A DNA stretch of 64,000 nucleotides from Corynebacterium frankenforstense (GTDB lineage: Bacteria; Actinomycetota; Actinomycetes; Mycobacteriales; Mycobacteriaceae). This document shows positions 47,969 to 57,433 of this stretch, one piece after another. Location: NCBI RefSeq assembly GCF_030211955.1, contig NZ_JASODI010000012.1, positions 22,663 to 86,662 on the forward strand, given 5' to 3'. A program made the translations under genes and the position numbers. The notes beneath the pieces were generated by a model. That model worked only from the letters and a program-made list of their open reading frames with translations. It did no database searches and was not told the origin of the DNA. The first letter of the stretch is position 1. Every line of letters starts with the position of its first letter.

Positions 47969-48637
47969 ATGTCCCACCCCACGCAACCGTCCCAGTTCCA
48001 GCACCAGTCCCCGTACCAGCAACCGTCCACCGGGGCGACCACCACCGCAACCGCCCCGGACCCGCGCGCGGCCCACCACGCCGAGCGCGAGCGCCGCCGC
48101 GTCGAGAGCTGGCGCCGCCGGGTCGAGCGGCAGCCCCGCTTCGAGAAGCTGCGCAAGCCGCGTGCGACCCGTACGCTGATCGCGATCTACCTCGGCGGCA
48201 TGGCCGTCGCCTTCGCCGCTTTGCCGCTGTCCCTCTCCTTTACCCGCGACAGCGGGCCCGACAACTTGAACTTCAGCTTTCTGGGGCTCTACCTCGTCGG
48301 CTGGCTCGTGAGCTGCATCGCCTGGACCGTCCTGCGCTGCACGATCGACATCAAGGACACCGCACCGGACTCCGCCCTCGACGAGTACGAGGCCGAGGTA
48401 CTCGCGCGCTGGCGCCGGACCGGCTTCCAGGCCCTCCAGTGGACCACCCTGGTGGTCGCCTTCGCGATCATGTTCATCGGCAGTTGGGTGCCCCAGATCT
48501 CCCCCGCAGACAGCGTCCTGATCATCGGCGGCCTGACGCTCCTCTTCGTCGTCACCGCCTGTTCGACACTGCCGGCCGTCGGCTACGCGCTGACCTTCAA
48601 CACCTCCGAGGACGCGGCGCCGGAGCCGGTGGACTAG
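47969..48637 (+). CDS. Four-segment membrane protein of the XRE-ABC cluster
   Basis: A 222-residue protein. The N-terminal 60 residues are Gln/Pro/Thr-rich and then very basic (HAERERRRVESWRRRVERQP). Four membrane segments follow, e.g. LIAIYLGGMAVAFAALPLSL, FLGLYLVGWLVSCIAWTVL, LQWTTLVVAFAIMFIGSWV and SVLIIGGLTLLFVVTACSTL. I do not recognise a named family. The ATG at 47969 is preceded by AAGGTGAGAGG. Its partner genes suggest a regulatory or immunity role in the exporter system. Confidence 0.8.
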   Translation: MSHPTQPSQFQHQSPYQQPSTGATTTATAPDPRAAHHAERERRRVESWRRRVERQPRFEKLRKPRATRTLIAIYLGGMAVAFAALPLSLSFTRDSGPDNLNFSFLGLYLVGWLVSCIAWTVLRCTIDIKDTAPDSALDEYEAEVLARWRRTGFQALQWTTLVVAFAIMFIGSWVPQISPADSVLIIGGLTLLFVVTACSTLPAVGYALTFNTSEDAAPEPVD

Positions 48638-48749
48638 CACACGGCGCGCGCCACGCGGCCCCACGACGTAACGTCAACACCACAGAACCCGACCGCCCCA
48701 CCCACCACAGCCCCAACCCCCGTCCACCCACGAGACGACCGGAAAGACC

Positions 48750-49715
48750 GTGAGCACCCTAGAGATAGACAGCCTGACCAAGCACTACGGCGACAACCTC
48801 GCCCTGGACAACCTCAGCTTCACCGTGCCCGCCGGCAGCCTCTACGGCTTCGTCGGCTCCAACGGCGCCGGCAAGTCGACCTGCATGCGCATCGCCCTCG
48901 GCGTGCTCGAGGCTGACTCCGGCGAGGTCCGCGTCGACGGCCGCCCCGTCGACGACGCCGTGCGCCGCACCATCGGCTACATGCCCGAGGAGCGCGGCCT
49001 CTACGACAAGGAACCCATCGGCGAGCAACTCGCCTACCTCGCGCGCCTGCACGGCGTCGGAAAGCAGGCCGCACAGGCCAACACCGAGGCTCTCCTCGAG
49101 CGTCTCGGCCTGGCCGAGCGCGCCGGCGACAAGCTCAACACGCTCTCGCTGGGCAACCAGCAGCGCGTGCAGCTGGCCGCCGCGCTCGTGCACGACCCGG
49201 AGATCCTCGTGCTCGACGAGCCGTTCTCCGGCCTCGACCCCGTCGCCGTCGACGTGATGGCCGAGCTGCTGCGCGAGTACGCCGAGCGCGGCGCCCCCGT
49301 CGTGTTCTCCTCGCACCAGCTCGACCTGGTCCAGCGCCTGTGCGACCGGATCGTCATCATCACCGACGGCCGCCGCCGCGCCGAGGGCACCGTCGCCGAG
49401 CTGCGCGACGCCGGCCCCGTGCTCTTCGAGGTCACCGTGGGTGCGCCCCCGATTGACGACGCCGCGCCCGCTCCCGCGGGCGGTTCCGTCCCGGTGGGTG
49501 CCGCGCCCGACGCCGCGCCCGGGGCCGCGAAGCCTGCGTGGCTGCCGGAGGGCTGCCGCCTGGTCGAGCGCCACGGCGACACGCTGCTGGTGGAGGTGGA
49601 CTCCGCCGCGCGCGACCAGGAGCTCCTGCGCGCCGCGCTGGGCGCCGGGCCCGTGCACTCGTTCACCCGGCACCGTCCCGACCTGACCGAACTGTTCCGA
49701 GAGGTGGTGGCGTAG
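48750..49715 (+). CDS. ABC transporter ATP-binding protein (NatA-like exporter)
   Basis: A 321-residue ATPase. Walker A GSNGAGKST, Q-loop in YMPEERGLYDKEP, signature LSLGNQQRVQLAAAL (the LSxGNQQ form usual in NatA/EcsA exporters), Walker B ILVLDEPFSGLDP and switch SSHQLDLVQRL are present. The C-terminal domain (about 225-321) contains a Pro/Ala-rich insert that begins with the dispersed motif at 49450. GTG start at 48750. The downstream permease begins 3 bp after its stop. Confidence 0.92.
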   Translation: MSTLEIDSLTKHYGDNLALDNLSFTVPAGSLYGFVGSNGAGKSTCMRIALGVLEADSGEVRVDGRPVDDAVRRTIGYMPEERGLYDKEPIGEQLAYLARLHGVGKQAAQANTEALLERLGLAERAGDKLNTLSLGNQQRVQLAAALVHDPEILVLDEPFSGLDPVAVDVMAELLREYAERGAPVVFSSHQLDLVQRLCDRIVIITDGRRRAEGTVAELRDAGPVLFEVTVGAPPIDDAAPAPAGGSVPVGAAPDAAPGAAKPAWLPEGCRLVERHGDTLLVEVDSAARDQELLRAALGAGPVHSFTRHRPDLTELFREVVA

Positions 49716-49718
49716 GCC

Positions 49719-50897
49719 ATGAGCTACTCCCCCATGAACGCGGTGACCACCGTCGCCGCCCGAGAAGTACGCACCACCATGCGCAGCAAGGCGATCCTGA
49801 TCTCGCTGGCGGTGATCCTCGTGGTCACCGTCGCGGGCATCGGCCTCGGCGCCTGGTTCATGGACCGCTCCGACGGGGGCACCGTCGACGTCGCCGTGGC
49901 CGGCGAGGTGGAGCCGGACGCCTTCGCGGCGGCCGGCGAGGACGTCAACGCCTCGGCCGCGGCCGACCGCGACGCCGCGGCCGCCGCCGTGGAGGACGGC
50001 GACGTCGACGCCGCCTTTGTGCTCAACCCCGACGGTTCCGGCGAGCTGATCGCCGAGGGCACCCCGCCGGCCGAGCTGAGCCAGACCGCGAGCGCCTTCC
50101 TCGAGCAACACGCGCTGGGCCAGGCACTCGAGGCCTCCGGGGCGGACCCGCAGGCCTTCGCCCAGGCCTTCCAGCCCGGCGCGCTCGAGGTCACCGACGT
50201 CGACGCCGACGCCCTCGGCACGAACCCCTCGATGCTGGTGACCGTGATGCTCGGCGTCGTGGTGATCATCTTCCTGGTCTTCCTCTTCGCCGGCATCCTC
50301 GGCGGGCGTGTGACCGAGGAGAAAGCCTCGCGCATCGTCGAGATCATGCTGGCCACCGTCCGCCCGATCGAGCTGCTGGCTGGAAAGCTGCTGGGCAACC
50401 TCATCGTGGGCGTCATCGGCGCGGCGCTCTTCCTCGCCGCCGGCGGCGTCGCCCTGGCGGTGACGGGCCTGGCCGAGGACTTCGACTTCGACTGGTCGGT
50501 GCTGCCGATGCTGATCGCCTGCTTCATCCTCGGCATGCTCTTCTTCGGCAGCCTCTACGCCGCGGCTGGATCGCTCGTCGCGCGCAGCGAGGACATCCAG
50601 AGCACGCAGATGCCGATCATGATGCTGATGTACGTCGCGATCTTCGCGCCGACCTTCGGGCTGAACAACCTGGACTCGACGCTGATGCAGGTGCTCTCCT
50701 GGATCCCGCCGTCCTCGCTGACGGTCGCGCCGCTGCAGCTGGCCGCGGGCAACTGGTCCGGCTGGCAGGTCGCGGCCTCGCTGGCGGTCTCCGCGGTCAT
50801 CACCGCGGGCATCCTGGCGCTGGTCGCGCGCATCTACCGCAACGCGATCCTGCGCAACGGCCAGAAGGTCTCCTGGATGGCCGCCATCAGGGGTTAA
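49719..50897 (+). CDS. ABC-2 type exporter permease (NatB-like)
   Basis: A 392-residue membrane protein: one N-terminal membrane segment (ILISLAVILVVTVAGIGLG), a large extracytoplasmic domain of about 180 residues rich in Ala and Asp, then five segments from VTVMLGVVVIIFLVFLF onward. GGRVTEEKASRIVEIMLATV is the conserved coupling loop. Family members export Na+, antibiotics or peptides; the substrate is unknown. Coupled to the ATPase gene and followed by a terminator. Confidence 0.92.
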   Translation: MSYSPMNAVTTVAAREVRTTMRSKAILISLAVILVVTVAGIGLGAWFMDRSDGGTVDVAVAGEVEPDAFAAAGEDVNASAAADRDAAAAAVEDGDVDAAFVLNPDGSGELIAEGTPPAELSQTASAFLEQHALGQALEASGADPQAFAQAFQPGALEVTDVDADALGTNPSMLVTVMLGVVVIIFLVFLFAGILGGRVTEEKASRIVEIMLATVRPIELLAGKLLGNLIVGVIGAALFLAAGGVALAVTGLAEDFDFDWSVLPMLIACFILGMLFFGSLYAAAGSLVARSEDIQSTQMPIMMLMYVAIFAPTFGLNNLDSTLMQVLSWIPPSSLTVAPLQLAAGNWSGWQVAASLAVSAVITAGILALVARIYRNAILRNGQKVSWMAAIRG

Positions 50898-50938
50898 CAC
50901 CCCCGAAGTGGGGCCTCACCGGTCCCCGCGCACGCGAA

Positions 50939-50967
50939 GAGGGCCCCGGCGACAAGCCGGGGCCCTC
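50939..50967. terminator. Bidirectional hairpin between the exporter and NCS2 permease genes
   Basis: A perfect 12-bp stem (50939-50950 with 50956-50967) with a 5-nt loop between convergent genes. The flanking CTCTCG on one side and TTCGCG on the other give weak U-tracts. Confidence 0.65.
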
Positions 50968-51041
50968 CTCTCGTGTCCGGTGCGTCCCGGGGTGCGGGGT
51001 GAGTCCCGCACCGCTCGGTCCGCGCCGGAGACACGCGCCGA

Positions 51042-52520
51042 TCAGGCGATGGCGTTCATGATCGGGTCGATGCCGAAGTAGGCGACGAAGAGCACGGAGA
51101 CCAGCCACATGATCCAGTGGACCTCGCGGGCTTTGCCGCGGGCGACGGCCATGAGGGTGAACATGATGAAGCCCACGCCGATGCCGTTGGCGATCGAGTA
51201 GGTGTAGGGCATCACGACGATGGTCAGGAAGGCCGGCAGCGCGATGTCGAAGCGCGACCACGGGATGTCGGTGACCTGGGCCATCATCATCGCGCCGACG
51301 ATGACGAGCACCGGTGCGGCCGCCTCGATCGGCACGACCTCGTAGAGCGGGGTCAAAAACATCGCGGCCAGGAAGACCAGGCCGGTGACCACGTTGGCCA
51401 GGCCGGTGCGCGCGCCGTCGCCCACGCCGGCGGCCGAGTCCGCGAAGACGGTGTTCGAGCTCGCCGAGCACGCGCCGCCGACGATGGCGCCGGTGCCCTC
51501 GACGACCAGGGCCTTCTTCAGGTCCGGCAGGTTGCCGTGCTCGTCGACCAGGTCGCCCTGCTTGCCCAGGGCGGTCATGGTCCCCATGGCGTCGAAGAAG
51601 TTGGCCAGCACCAGGGTGAAGACCAGCAGCGTGGCAGCCAGGGCGCCCACGCGGGTGAAGGCACCGACCGGGTCGACGTCACCGACGATCGACAGGTCGG
51701 GCAGCCCGCCCAGCGAGTCCGGGATGCCTGGCACGGCCAGCGACCAGCCGCCCTCGTTCTCCGCAGAGGAGCCCGCGCCGACGACCGCCTCGACGACCAT
51801 GGCCAGCACGGTCGTGGCGACGATGCCGATGAACAACCCGCCGCGGACGTTGCGCACCACCAGCGCGCCGCAGATGATCACGCCGATGACGAAGACGAGC
51901 GTCGGGAAGGTGCCCACGGAACCGCCGTCGCCGAGTGAGACCGGCACCGTCGTGTGCGCCGCGTCGGGAACCCGGGTGACGAAGCCGGCGTCGACCAGGC
52001 CGATCATCGCGATGAACGCGCCGATGCCCACGCCGATGGCGGCCTTCATCGGCGCCGGGATGGCGTTGAAGACGGCCTCGCGGAAACCGGAGATGGCCAG
52101 CAGGACGATGACGATGCCGTCGACGACGACCAGGCCCATCGCCTCGGGCCAGGTCAGGCCCTCGCCGGCGACGAGGGTGACGGCGACCATCGTGTTGATG
52201 CCCAGGCCCGCGGCGATGCCGAAGGGGTAGCGGGCGATCAGGCCGAAGGCGATGGTCATCACGCCGGCGGCCAGCGCGGTGGCGGCGGAGACCTGCGGCA
52301 CGCCCAGGGTCGTGCCCTCGATGTCCTCGGTGGTGCCGAGGATCAGCGGGTTGAGCACGATGATGTAGGCCATCGCGAAGAAGGTGACCACGCCGGCGCG
52401 GACCTCGGTGCCGATGGTCGAGCCGCGCTCGGAGATGTGGAAGTACCGGTCGAGGAAGCCTGCGGCCCCGCCGGTGTTCGGCGGGGCCGTCTCGCCGGCG
52501 GGGGATGCCGTGGAGCTCAT
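51042..52520 (-). CDS. NCS2-family purine permease (guanine/hypoxanthine type)
   Basis: A 492-residue transporter with about 12-14 membrane segments. FHISERGSTIGTEVRAGVVT and FFAMAYIIVLNP are the N-terminal hallmarks; FGLIARYPFGIAAGLGINT and the FFDAMGTMTALGKQGDLVD helix match AzgA/GhxP-like proton-coupled purine importers, and the SSNTVFADSAAGVGDGARTG helix carries substrate-site residues. Adenine versus guanine/hypoxanthine cannot be distinguished. No purine genes are adjacent. Confidence 0.93.
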   Translation of the reverse strand: MSSTASPAGETAPPNTGGAAGFLDRYFHISERGSTIGTEVRAGVVTFFAMAYIIVLNPLILGTTEDIEGTTLGVPQVSAATALAAGVMTIAFGLIARYPFGIAAGLGINTMVAVTLVAGEGLTWPEAMGLVVVDGIVIVLLAISGFREAVFNAIPAPMKAAIGVGIGAFIAMIGLVDAGFVTRVPDAAHTTVPVSLGDGGSVGTFPTLVFVIGVIICGALVVRNVRGGLFIGIVATTVLAMVVEAVVGAGSSAENEGGWSLAVPGIPDSLGGLPDLSIVGDVDPVGAFTRVGALAATLLVFTLVLANFFDAMGTMTALGKQGDLVDEHGNLPDLKKALVVEGTGAIVGGACSASSNTVFADSAAGVGDGARTGLANVVTGLVFLAAMFLTPLYEVVPIEAAAPVLVIVGAMMMAQVTDIPWSRFDIALPAFLTIVVMPYTYSIANGIGVGFIMFTLMAVARGKAREVHWIMWLVSVLFVAYFGIDPIMNAIA

Positions 52521-52648
52521 GGAGAAGCCATCCGTTTCTCAAGAATTCAGCGTTTTGACAGAGTCAGGGTGGCACTGAGATCGGTCCCGGCGCAAATGAG
52601 CGCGCCCCAGGCCACGCGGCCGCGGCGCGCGCGTCGCCGGCGAGGTGT

Positions 52649-52696
52649 GCGGGCGGGAACCGCACACCGCGAGGAGCGCGGGCGGGAACCGCACAC
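52649..52696. repeat. Two 19-bp direct repeats with a hairpin
   Basis: GCGGGCGGGAACCGCACAC occurs at 52649-52667 and again at 52678-52696 (29-bp period). The first copy forms an 8-bp hairpin with the preceding GTGTGCGG (52645-52652 with 52660-52667). They lie downstream of the DUF3027 stop and may serve as its terminator. A copy of the dispersed 17-mer follows at 52706-52722. Confidence 0.6.
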
Positions 52697-52722
52697 GGCG
52701 AGGGACGCGGCGTCGGCAAGCG

Positions 52723-53514
52723 TCAGTAGACGGGACGCTCGTCGTCGAAGGCGGGCATGCCCGCGGTGTGGTCGCCGCCGGCCGGCGGGGTCTCGGAGTG
52801 GGCGCCGCAGCCCGCGGCGGCATGCACGAGCCGGCCGTCGGCGGCGAACTCGTTGGTGCAGGCGCCGAAGTTCTCCAGCGGCTCGCCGCAGGGCACGTAG
52901 AAGGCACAGGTGCGGCAGTGCAGGTGCGCCTCGCGGGCGAAGTCTCCGTCCGGGCCGAAGTCCCCGGCGCGCCAGCGGGCGGTCGCACCCGCCAGGCCCT
53001 CGCGGGAGAGCCAGTACCGGCGGCCCCTGGCCGCGCGGCCGCGGGAGGCGTCGGAGGCCCGGGTCGCCGAGCGCGAGGGGTCCTCGGTCAGGCGGGGATC
53101 CCCCGGCTCCGGCGGCATGACCGTGCCGGGCTCGAGATCGCCGGGGCGCACGCGCTCGGCCCACGGCACCCACTCCGGGGCCTGCAGGGCGTCGCCGGAC
53201 TGCGAGGGCACCAGGGAGACCTCGTTGACGGTCACGTAGGTCGAACCGGCCGCGCAGGCCACCACGGCCTGCCACTCCCAGCCGGAGTAGCCGGGGACGT
53301 CCGCGGCGAACCGGTGCACGGCCACGTGCCCGTCGCCCGCCTCGGCCAGCCGGTGGGCGCCCAGGTGCGCCCCGACGCGGCCGGCCTCCATCTCCTCGAC
53401 GGCGTCCCGGGCCACGTCACGGGCCACCCGACTCAGGGTCGGGTCCGCGCCGGCGCCCCTTCCGCCGCCGCGACCGTTCTTCTGTCCGTTCCTGTAGTGA
53501 CCCACCTGTCCCAT
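52723..53514 (-). CDS. DUF3027 protein
   Basis: A 263-residue protein conserved in actinobacteria. The centre shows GYSGWEWQAVVACAAGSTYVTVNEVSLVPS and APEWVPWAERVRPGDL, typical of DUF3027. A Cys/His cluster near the C-terminus (HCRTCAFYVPCGEPLENFGACTNE) looks like a zinc site. Start MGQVGHYRNGQKNGRGG at 53514. Function unknown. Divergent from the glutaminyl cyclase-like gene; the ATGs are 29 bp apart, so promoters overlap. Confidence 0.88.
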   Translation of the reverse strand: MGQVGHYRNGQKNGRGGGRGAGADPTLSRVARDVARDAVEEMEAGRVGAHLGAHRLAEAGDGHVAVHRFAADVPGYSGWEWQAVVACAAGSTYVTVNEVSLVPSQSGDALQAPEWVPWAERVRPGDLEPGTVMPPEPGDPRLTEDPSRSATRASDASRGRAARGRRYWLSREGLAGATARWRAGDFGPDGDFAREAHLHCRTCAFYVPCGEPLENFGACTNEFAADGRLVHAAAGCGAHSETPPAGGDHTAGMPAFDDERPVY

Positions 53515-53543
53515 TATCCCCGGGCTGGTGCATGATGGACAAC

Positions 53544-54368
53544 ATGGCTCACCGCTTCCCCCGCCGCCTCGTGCGGACCGCAGCCGTCCTGACCAGCCTG
53601 ACCGCCCTGGCAGCGGGCACCGCCGCCTGCTCGGACGACGTCGAGACCCCGCTGGCGGCCAACACCGGCCCCGAGCACCTGCGCGCCGAGGTCGTCGACA
53701 TGCTGCCCTTCGACGAGGATTCATTCACCCAGGGCCTCGAGGTCGACTCGCGTGGCCACCTGCTGGTGAGCACCGGGCTGCAGGGCCAGTCGCGGATCTA
53801 CCGCCGCGAGCTCGACGGCGACGAGGTGCAGTCGGTGGACCTCGACCCGGAGTTCTTCGGCGAGGGCATCACCCAGTCCGGCTCGAACCTGTGGCAGCTG
53901 ACCTGGCACGACGGCGTGGCCATCCGGCGCGACGCGCAGACCCTCGAGGAGACCGGGCGCTTCGACTGGCCCGGCGAGGGCTGGGGCATCTGCTCGCTCG
54001 ACGACCAGACCCTGGTCGCCTCCGACGGCAGCTCCCGGGTCCGCCTGCTGGACTCGCGCGACCTGACCGAGGTGGGCCACGCCACCGTCGGCGGCGACGA
54101 CCCGGTCGAGGGCCTCAACGAGCTCGAGTGCGTCGAGGGCGAGGTCTACGCCAACGTCTTCCAGACCGACCGGATCGTCGGCTTCGACCCGCACACCGGC
54201 AGCCTGACCGCGGACATCGACGCCTCGGGGCTGCCCAACAACGCCGAGCCGAACGTCGACAACGTGCTCAACGGCATCGCGCACAAGCCGGCCTCGGATC
54301 ACTTCTACCTGGCTGGCAAGCGGTGGCCGGACCTGTACGAGGTGCGTTTCGTGCCGCAGGATTCCTAG
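53544..54368 (+). CDS. Glutaminyl-peptide cyclotransferase-like lipoprotein
   Basis: A 274-residue exported protein with a lipobox-like end of the signal (LAAGTAACS). The mature part is the beta-propeller typical of plant-type glutaminyl cyclases: DEDSFTQGLEVDSRGHLLVS, FGEGITQSGSNLWQLTWHDG, EGWGICSLDDQTLVASDGSS and ELECVEGEVYANVFQTDRIV, then VDNVLNGIAHKP. The family converts N-terminal Gln to pyroglutamate; the bacterial role is unclear. An in-frame ATG at 53532 would add four residues. Confidence 0.9.
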   Translation: MAHRFPRRLVRTAAVLTSLTALAAGTAACSDDVETPLAANTGPEHLRAEVVDMLPFDEDSFTQGLEVDSRGHLLVSTGLQGQSRIYRRELDGDEVQSVDLDPEFFGEGITQSGSNLWQLTWHDGVAIRRDAQTLEETGRFDWPGEGWGICSLDDQTLVASDGSSRVRLLDSRDLTEVGHATVGGDDPVEGLNELECVEGEVYANVFQTDRIVGFDPHTGSLTADIDASGLPNNAEPNVDNVLNGIAHKPASDHFYLAGKRWPDLYEVRFVPQDS

Positions 54369-54373
54369 CGGGC

Positions 54374-54466
54374 CCGGGTTTCGGGGGCTCGGGGTTTGGG
54401 TTTCGGGGTTTGGGTTTCGGGGCTTGGGGGCCGGGTTTCGGGGGCTCGGGGGCTGGATCCGGGGCG
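54374..54466. repeat. G-rich TTTCGGGG repeat tract
   Basis: About 90 bp with repeated GGGTTTCGGGG and GGGGTTTGGG units right after the cyclotransferase stop. More than ten G-runs lie on the plus strand, suitable for G-quadruplexes. It parallels the G-rich tract before E1. It belongs to the 431-bp gap 54369-54799, which also holds the next three features. Confidence 0.7.
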
Positions 54467-54484
54467 GGCTCGGGCCGGGTTTTC

Positions 54485-54538
54485 CGGCGCTCCCGGGCGT
54501 TCCGGGCTCTGCGGCGCTCCCGGGCGTTCCGGGCTCTG
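54485..54538. repeat. Perfect 27-bp tandem duplication
   Basis: Two identical 27-bp units (54485-54511 and 54512-54538), each beginning CGGCGCTCCCGGGCGTTCCG, and a partial third (CGGCGC). They abut element E2. Confidence 0.85.
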
Positions 54539-54545
54539 CGGCGCA

Positions 54546-54648
54546 CGGTTTTACCGACCCGGGGTCGGTAGCCAAATTTCGTCACTCCCCTGACCTGCAA
54601 TGACGCGGTGACGATTTCGGGTTTACCGACCCGCACCCGGTAAAACCG
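54546..54648. repeat. Structured intergenic element E2 (two palindromes around a CTGACCTGC core)
   Basis: The outer ends are inverted: CGGTTTTACC (54546-54555) and GGTAAAACCG (54639-54648). Palindrome A pairs TACCGACC (54552-54559) with GGTCGGTA (54563-54570). Palindrome B pairs TTTACCG (54622-54628) with CGGTAAA (54638-54644). The core has TTTCGTCAC, CTGACCTGC (54590-54598) and GTGACGATTT, whose arms can pair. Layout and core match E1, while the palindrome sequences differ completely. Confidence 0.7.
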
Positions 54649-54665
54649 ATGCCGAGGCGCCCCGG

Positions 54666-54739
54666 CACCCGCCCAGGCCGACCCAGACACAGGCCGCGAC
54701 GGCCCCGACACCCGTCCAGGCCGACCCAGGCACAGGCCG
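54666..54739. repeat. C-rich 31-bp repeat, two copies
   Basis: Copies at 54666-54696 and 54709-54739 share CCAGGCCGACCCAG and CACAGGCCG with two differences; period 43 bp. They form a C-rich flank on the far side of E2, opposite the G-rich tract. Confidence 0.65.
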
Positions 54740-54799
54740 ACCCCGCTCCGCCACAGCCTCCCCCGGCCGGCCACGACTCCGCCGGTAGGATGAGACCTC

Positions 54800-55339
54800 A
54801 TGGCCCCCCGCAAAGAAGCGAAACGTCGCAGCCTCCTACAGTTCCTGGCGCTGATCATCGCCGTGGTGATCGTGCTCGTCGGCGTCTACCTGGGCCAGCG
54901 CTGGTGGAGCTCGCGTCCCGGCCCCGAGCCGCAGGACGTCACGGTGACCGCGACCGTCGGCGACACGGAGACCGAGGTCTCCCCCTACGCCGTCTGCGAG
55001 CTCGACCAGGAGGACTGCCCCGAGGGCGAGATCGCGCGCGTGCCGGTCCCCGCCGACGGCGAGGTGCGCCTGAAGATCCCGAACGCGATCCACGACCACA
55101 ACTGGCAGCTGCTGCAGATTTACGACGACCCCGCGGCCAACGAGGAGCGCAGCTTCGGCGCCTACGACGAGGACTCCGTGACCGTGCAGGGCTCGGTGGA
55201 CCCGGTCGAGGAGGGCGAGAACGCCCCGCGGCCGAAGCTGACGGTCCTCGAGATCCACTCGGTGATGATCGGTACCGACGACGCCGGTGAGGAGACCCCG
55301 AAGGCGACCGTCTGGTCGCTGGACACCACCGCCGAGTAG
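54800..55339 (+). CDS. DUF2771 membrane-anchored protein
   Basis: A 179-residue protein. A basic N-terminus (MAPRKEAKRRS) and one membrane segment (FLALIIAVVIVLVGVYLG) precede an extracytoplasmic domain with the DUF2771 features YAVCELDQEDCPEG, VRLKIPNAIHDHNWQLLQIYD and LTVLEIHSVMIGTDDAGEET. The two Cys at CELDQEDC may pair. Function unknown. Followed by a strong terminator. Confidence 0.88.
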   Translation: MAPRKEAKRRSLLQFLALIIAVVIVLVGVYLGQRWWSSRPGPEPQDVTVTATVGDTETEVSPYAVCELDQEDCPEGEIARVPVPADGEVRLKIPNAIHDHNWQLLQIYDDPAANEERSFGAYDEDSVTVQGSVDPVEEGENAPRPKLTVLEIHSVMIGTDDAGEETPKATVWSLDTTAE

Positions 55340-55402
55340 GCGGCGCCCCGGAGCCCCGGCCCCGACTCCCCCGAGCCACGGTCGCCGAACCCCTGAACCC
55401 CG

Positions 55403-55450
55403 CGCCGCGGGGCCCGAGCCATGTGGCCCGGGCCCCGCGGCGTCTTTTTT
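55403..55450 (+). terminator. Intrinsic terminator of the DUF2771 gene
   Basis: A 14-bp GC stem (55403-55416 with 55429-55442) with a 12-nt loop and TCTTTTTT directly after. It lies between convergent genes. Confidence 0.92.
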
Positions 55451-55464
55451 ATCTGTCCCCTTGG

Positions 55465-55842
55465 TTAACCGTCGAGTTCGTCTGCGACCGCGCGCAGGAT
55501 GCCCGCGACCTGCCGGCCGGTCCTGCGCTCCGGGTAGCGCCCCGAGCGCAGCCCCGGCTGAACCCCCTCCAGCAGCGTGATCAGGTCGGAGACCATGCTG
55601 CCCAGCTCCTCGGCGGAGCGGCGGTGGCGGCGGACCTTCGGCGGGTCGAGCAGCGCCACGCGCAGCGCCTGCGGGCCACGGCGGCCCGAGGCGACGTCGA
55701 ACTCGATGCGCTGGCCCTTGTGCAGCTCCTCGACGCCCTCGGGCAGGACGTGACTGCTCAGGTAGACGTCCTCGTAGCCCGGATTCGACGCGAAGCCGAA
55801 TCCCTTGTCCGCGTCATACCACTTGACCTTGCCCACGGGCAT
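55465..55842 (-). CDS. cspB: Cold-shock domain protein with C-terminal extension
   Basis: A 125-residue protein. The cold-shock domain occupies 1-65: [19 protein letters not shown] carries RNP1 (KGFGFAS) and EDVYLSSHV carries RNP2. The remaining 60 residues form an Arg-rich helical extension ([19 protein letters not shown]...), so it is longer than the usual 67-residue Csp. AGGAAGG lies 9 bp before the ATG at 55842. Such proteins bind single-stranded RNA. The position near rpf1 matches C. glutamicum cspB. Confidence 0.92.
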   Translation of the reverse strand: MPVGKVKWYDADKGFGFASNPGYEDVYLSSHVLPEGVEELHKGQRIEFDVASGRRGPQALRVALLDPPKVRRHRRSAEELGSMVSDLITLLEGVQPGLRSGRYPERRTGRQVAGILRAVADELDG

Positions 55843-56981
<1,139 letters not shown>

Positions 56982-57003
56982 GAGGTTTTCCGGCCTCGAT
57001 TTC

Positions 57004-57041
57004 CGACGGGCCCCGCACCATCACCGGTGCGGGGCCCGTCG
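57004..57041 (+). terminator. Terminator hairpin of rpf1
   Basis: A perfect 16-bp GC stem (57004-57019 with 57026-57041) and an ATCACC loop, 23 bp after the stop. No U-tract follows. Confidence 0.7.
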
Positions 57042-57089
57042 CCGTATGCGCGCCGCCGCGCCCTGGCGGGCGCTCCACACACAGCGAAA

Positions 57090-57120
57090 CGCCGCGGCCC
57101 GTGCGATGCGGGCCGCGGCG
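57090..57120 (-). terminator. Terminator hairpin of the small leftward gene at 57175
   Basis: A perfect 12-bp stem (57090-57101 with 57109-57120) with a 7-nt loop, followed on the minus strand by TTTCGC. Confidence 0.6.
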
Positions 57121-57174
57121 TCGCAGCACAAAGTCGCCGCACGAGTTCTCACCCGCGCGGCGGCCGCGGAGGTG

Positions 57175-57366
57175 TCAGCGGTTGATCCGCGTGTAGGGGT
57201 GCACGTAGCCGATCTCCTCGGCCGGGCGCGGGAGCACGAGGTCGTCGCCAAAGGGGCTGGACGCGCCCGCGACCTGGGAGACGAGCTCGGTGACCGGGTG
57301 GTCGTCCTCGTGGGCGAGCTCGGGCCAGGAGGGGTTGACGTGCGCCTTCTTCTCAACGTTAGCCAT
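57175..57366 (-). CDS. Small conserved corynebacterial protein of unknown function
   Basis: A 63-residue soluble protein starting MANVEKKAHVNPSWPELAHE and ending YVHPYTRINR. Codon bias fits the genome, and a gene of this size occupies the same place beside rpf1 in C. glutamicum as I recall. No motif or membrane segment is seen. It diverges from the WYL/XPB-associated gene. Confidence 0.75.
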   Translation of the reverse strand: MANVEKKAHVNPSWPELAHEDDHPVTELVSQVAGASSPFGDDLVLPRPAEEIGYVHPYTRINR

Positions 57367-57433
57367 GCGCCCCATTCTGCCACGTCAGATGCGTACGGGG
57401 TTAGCCCGAGCGGCGATTATGATGGTCAGGACG

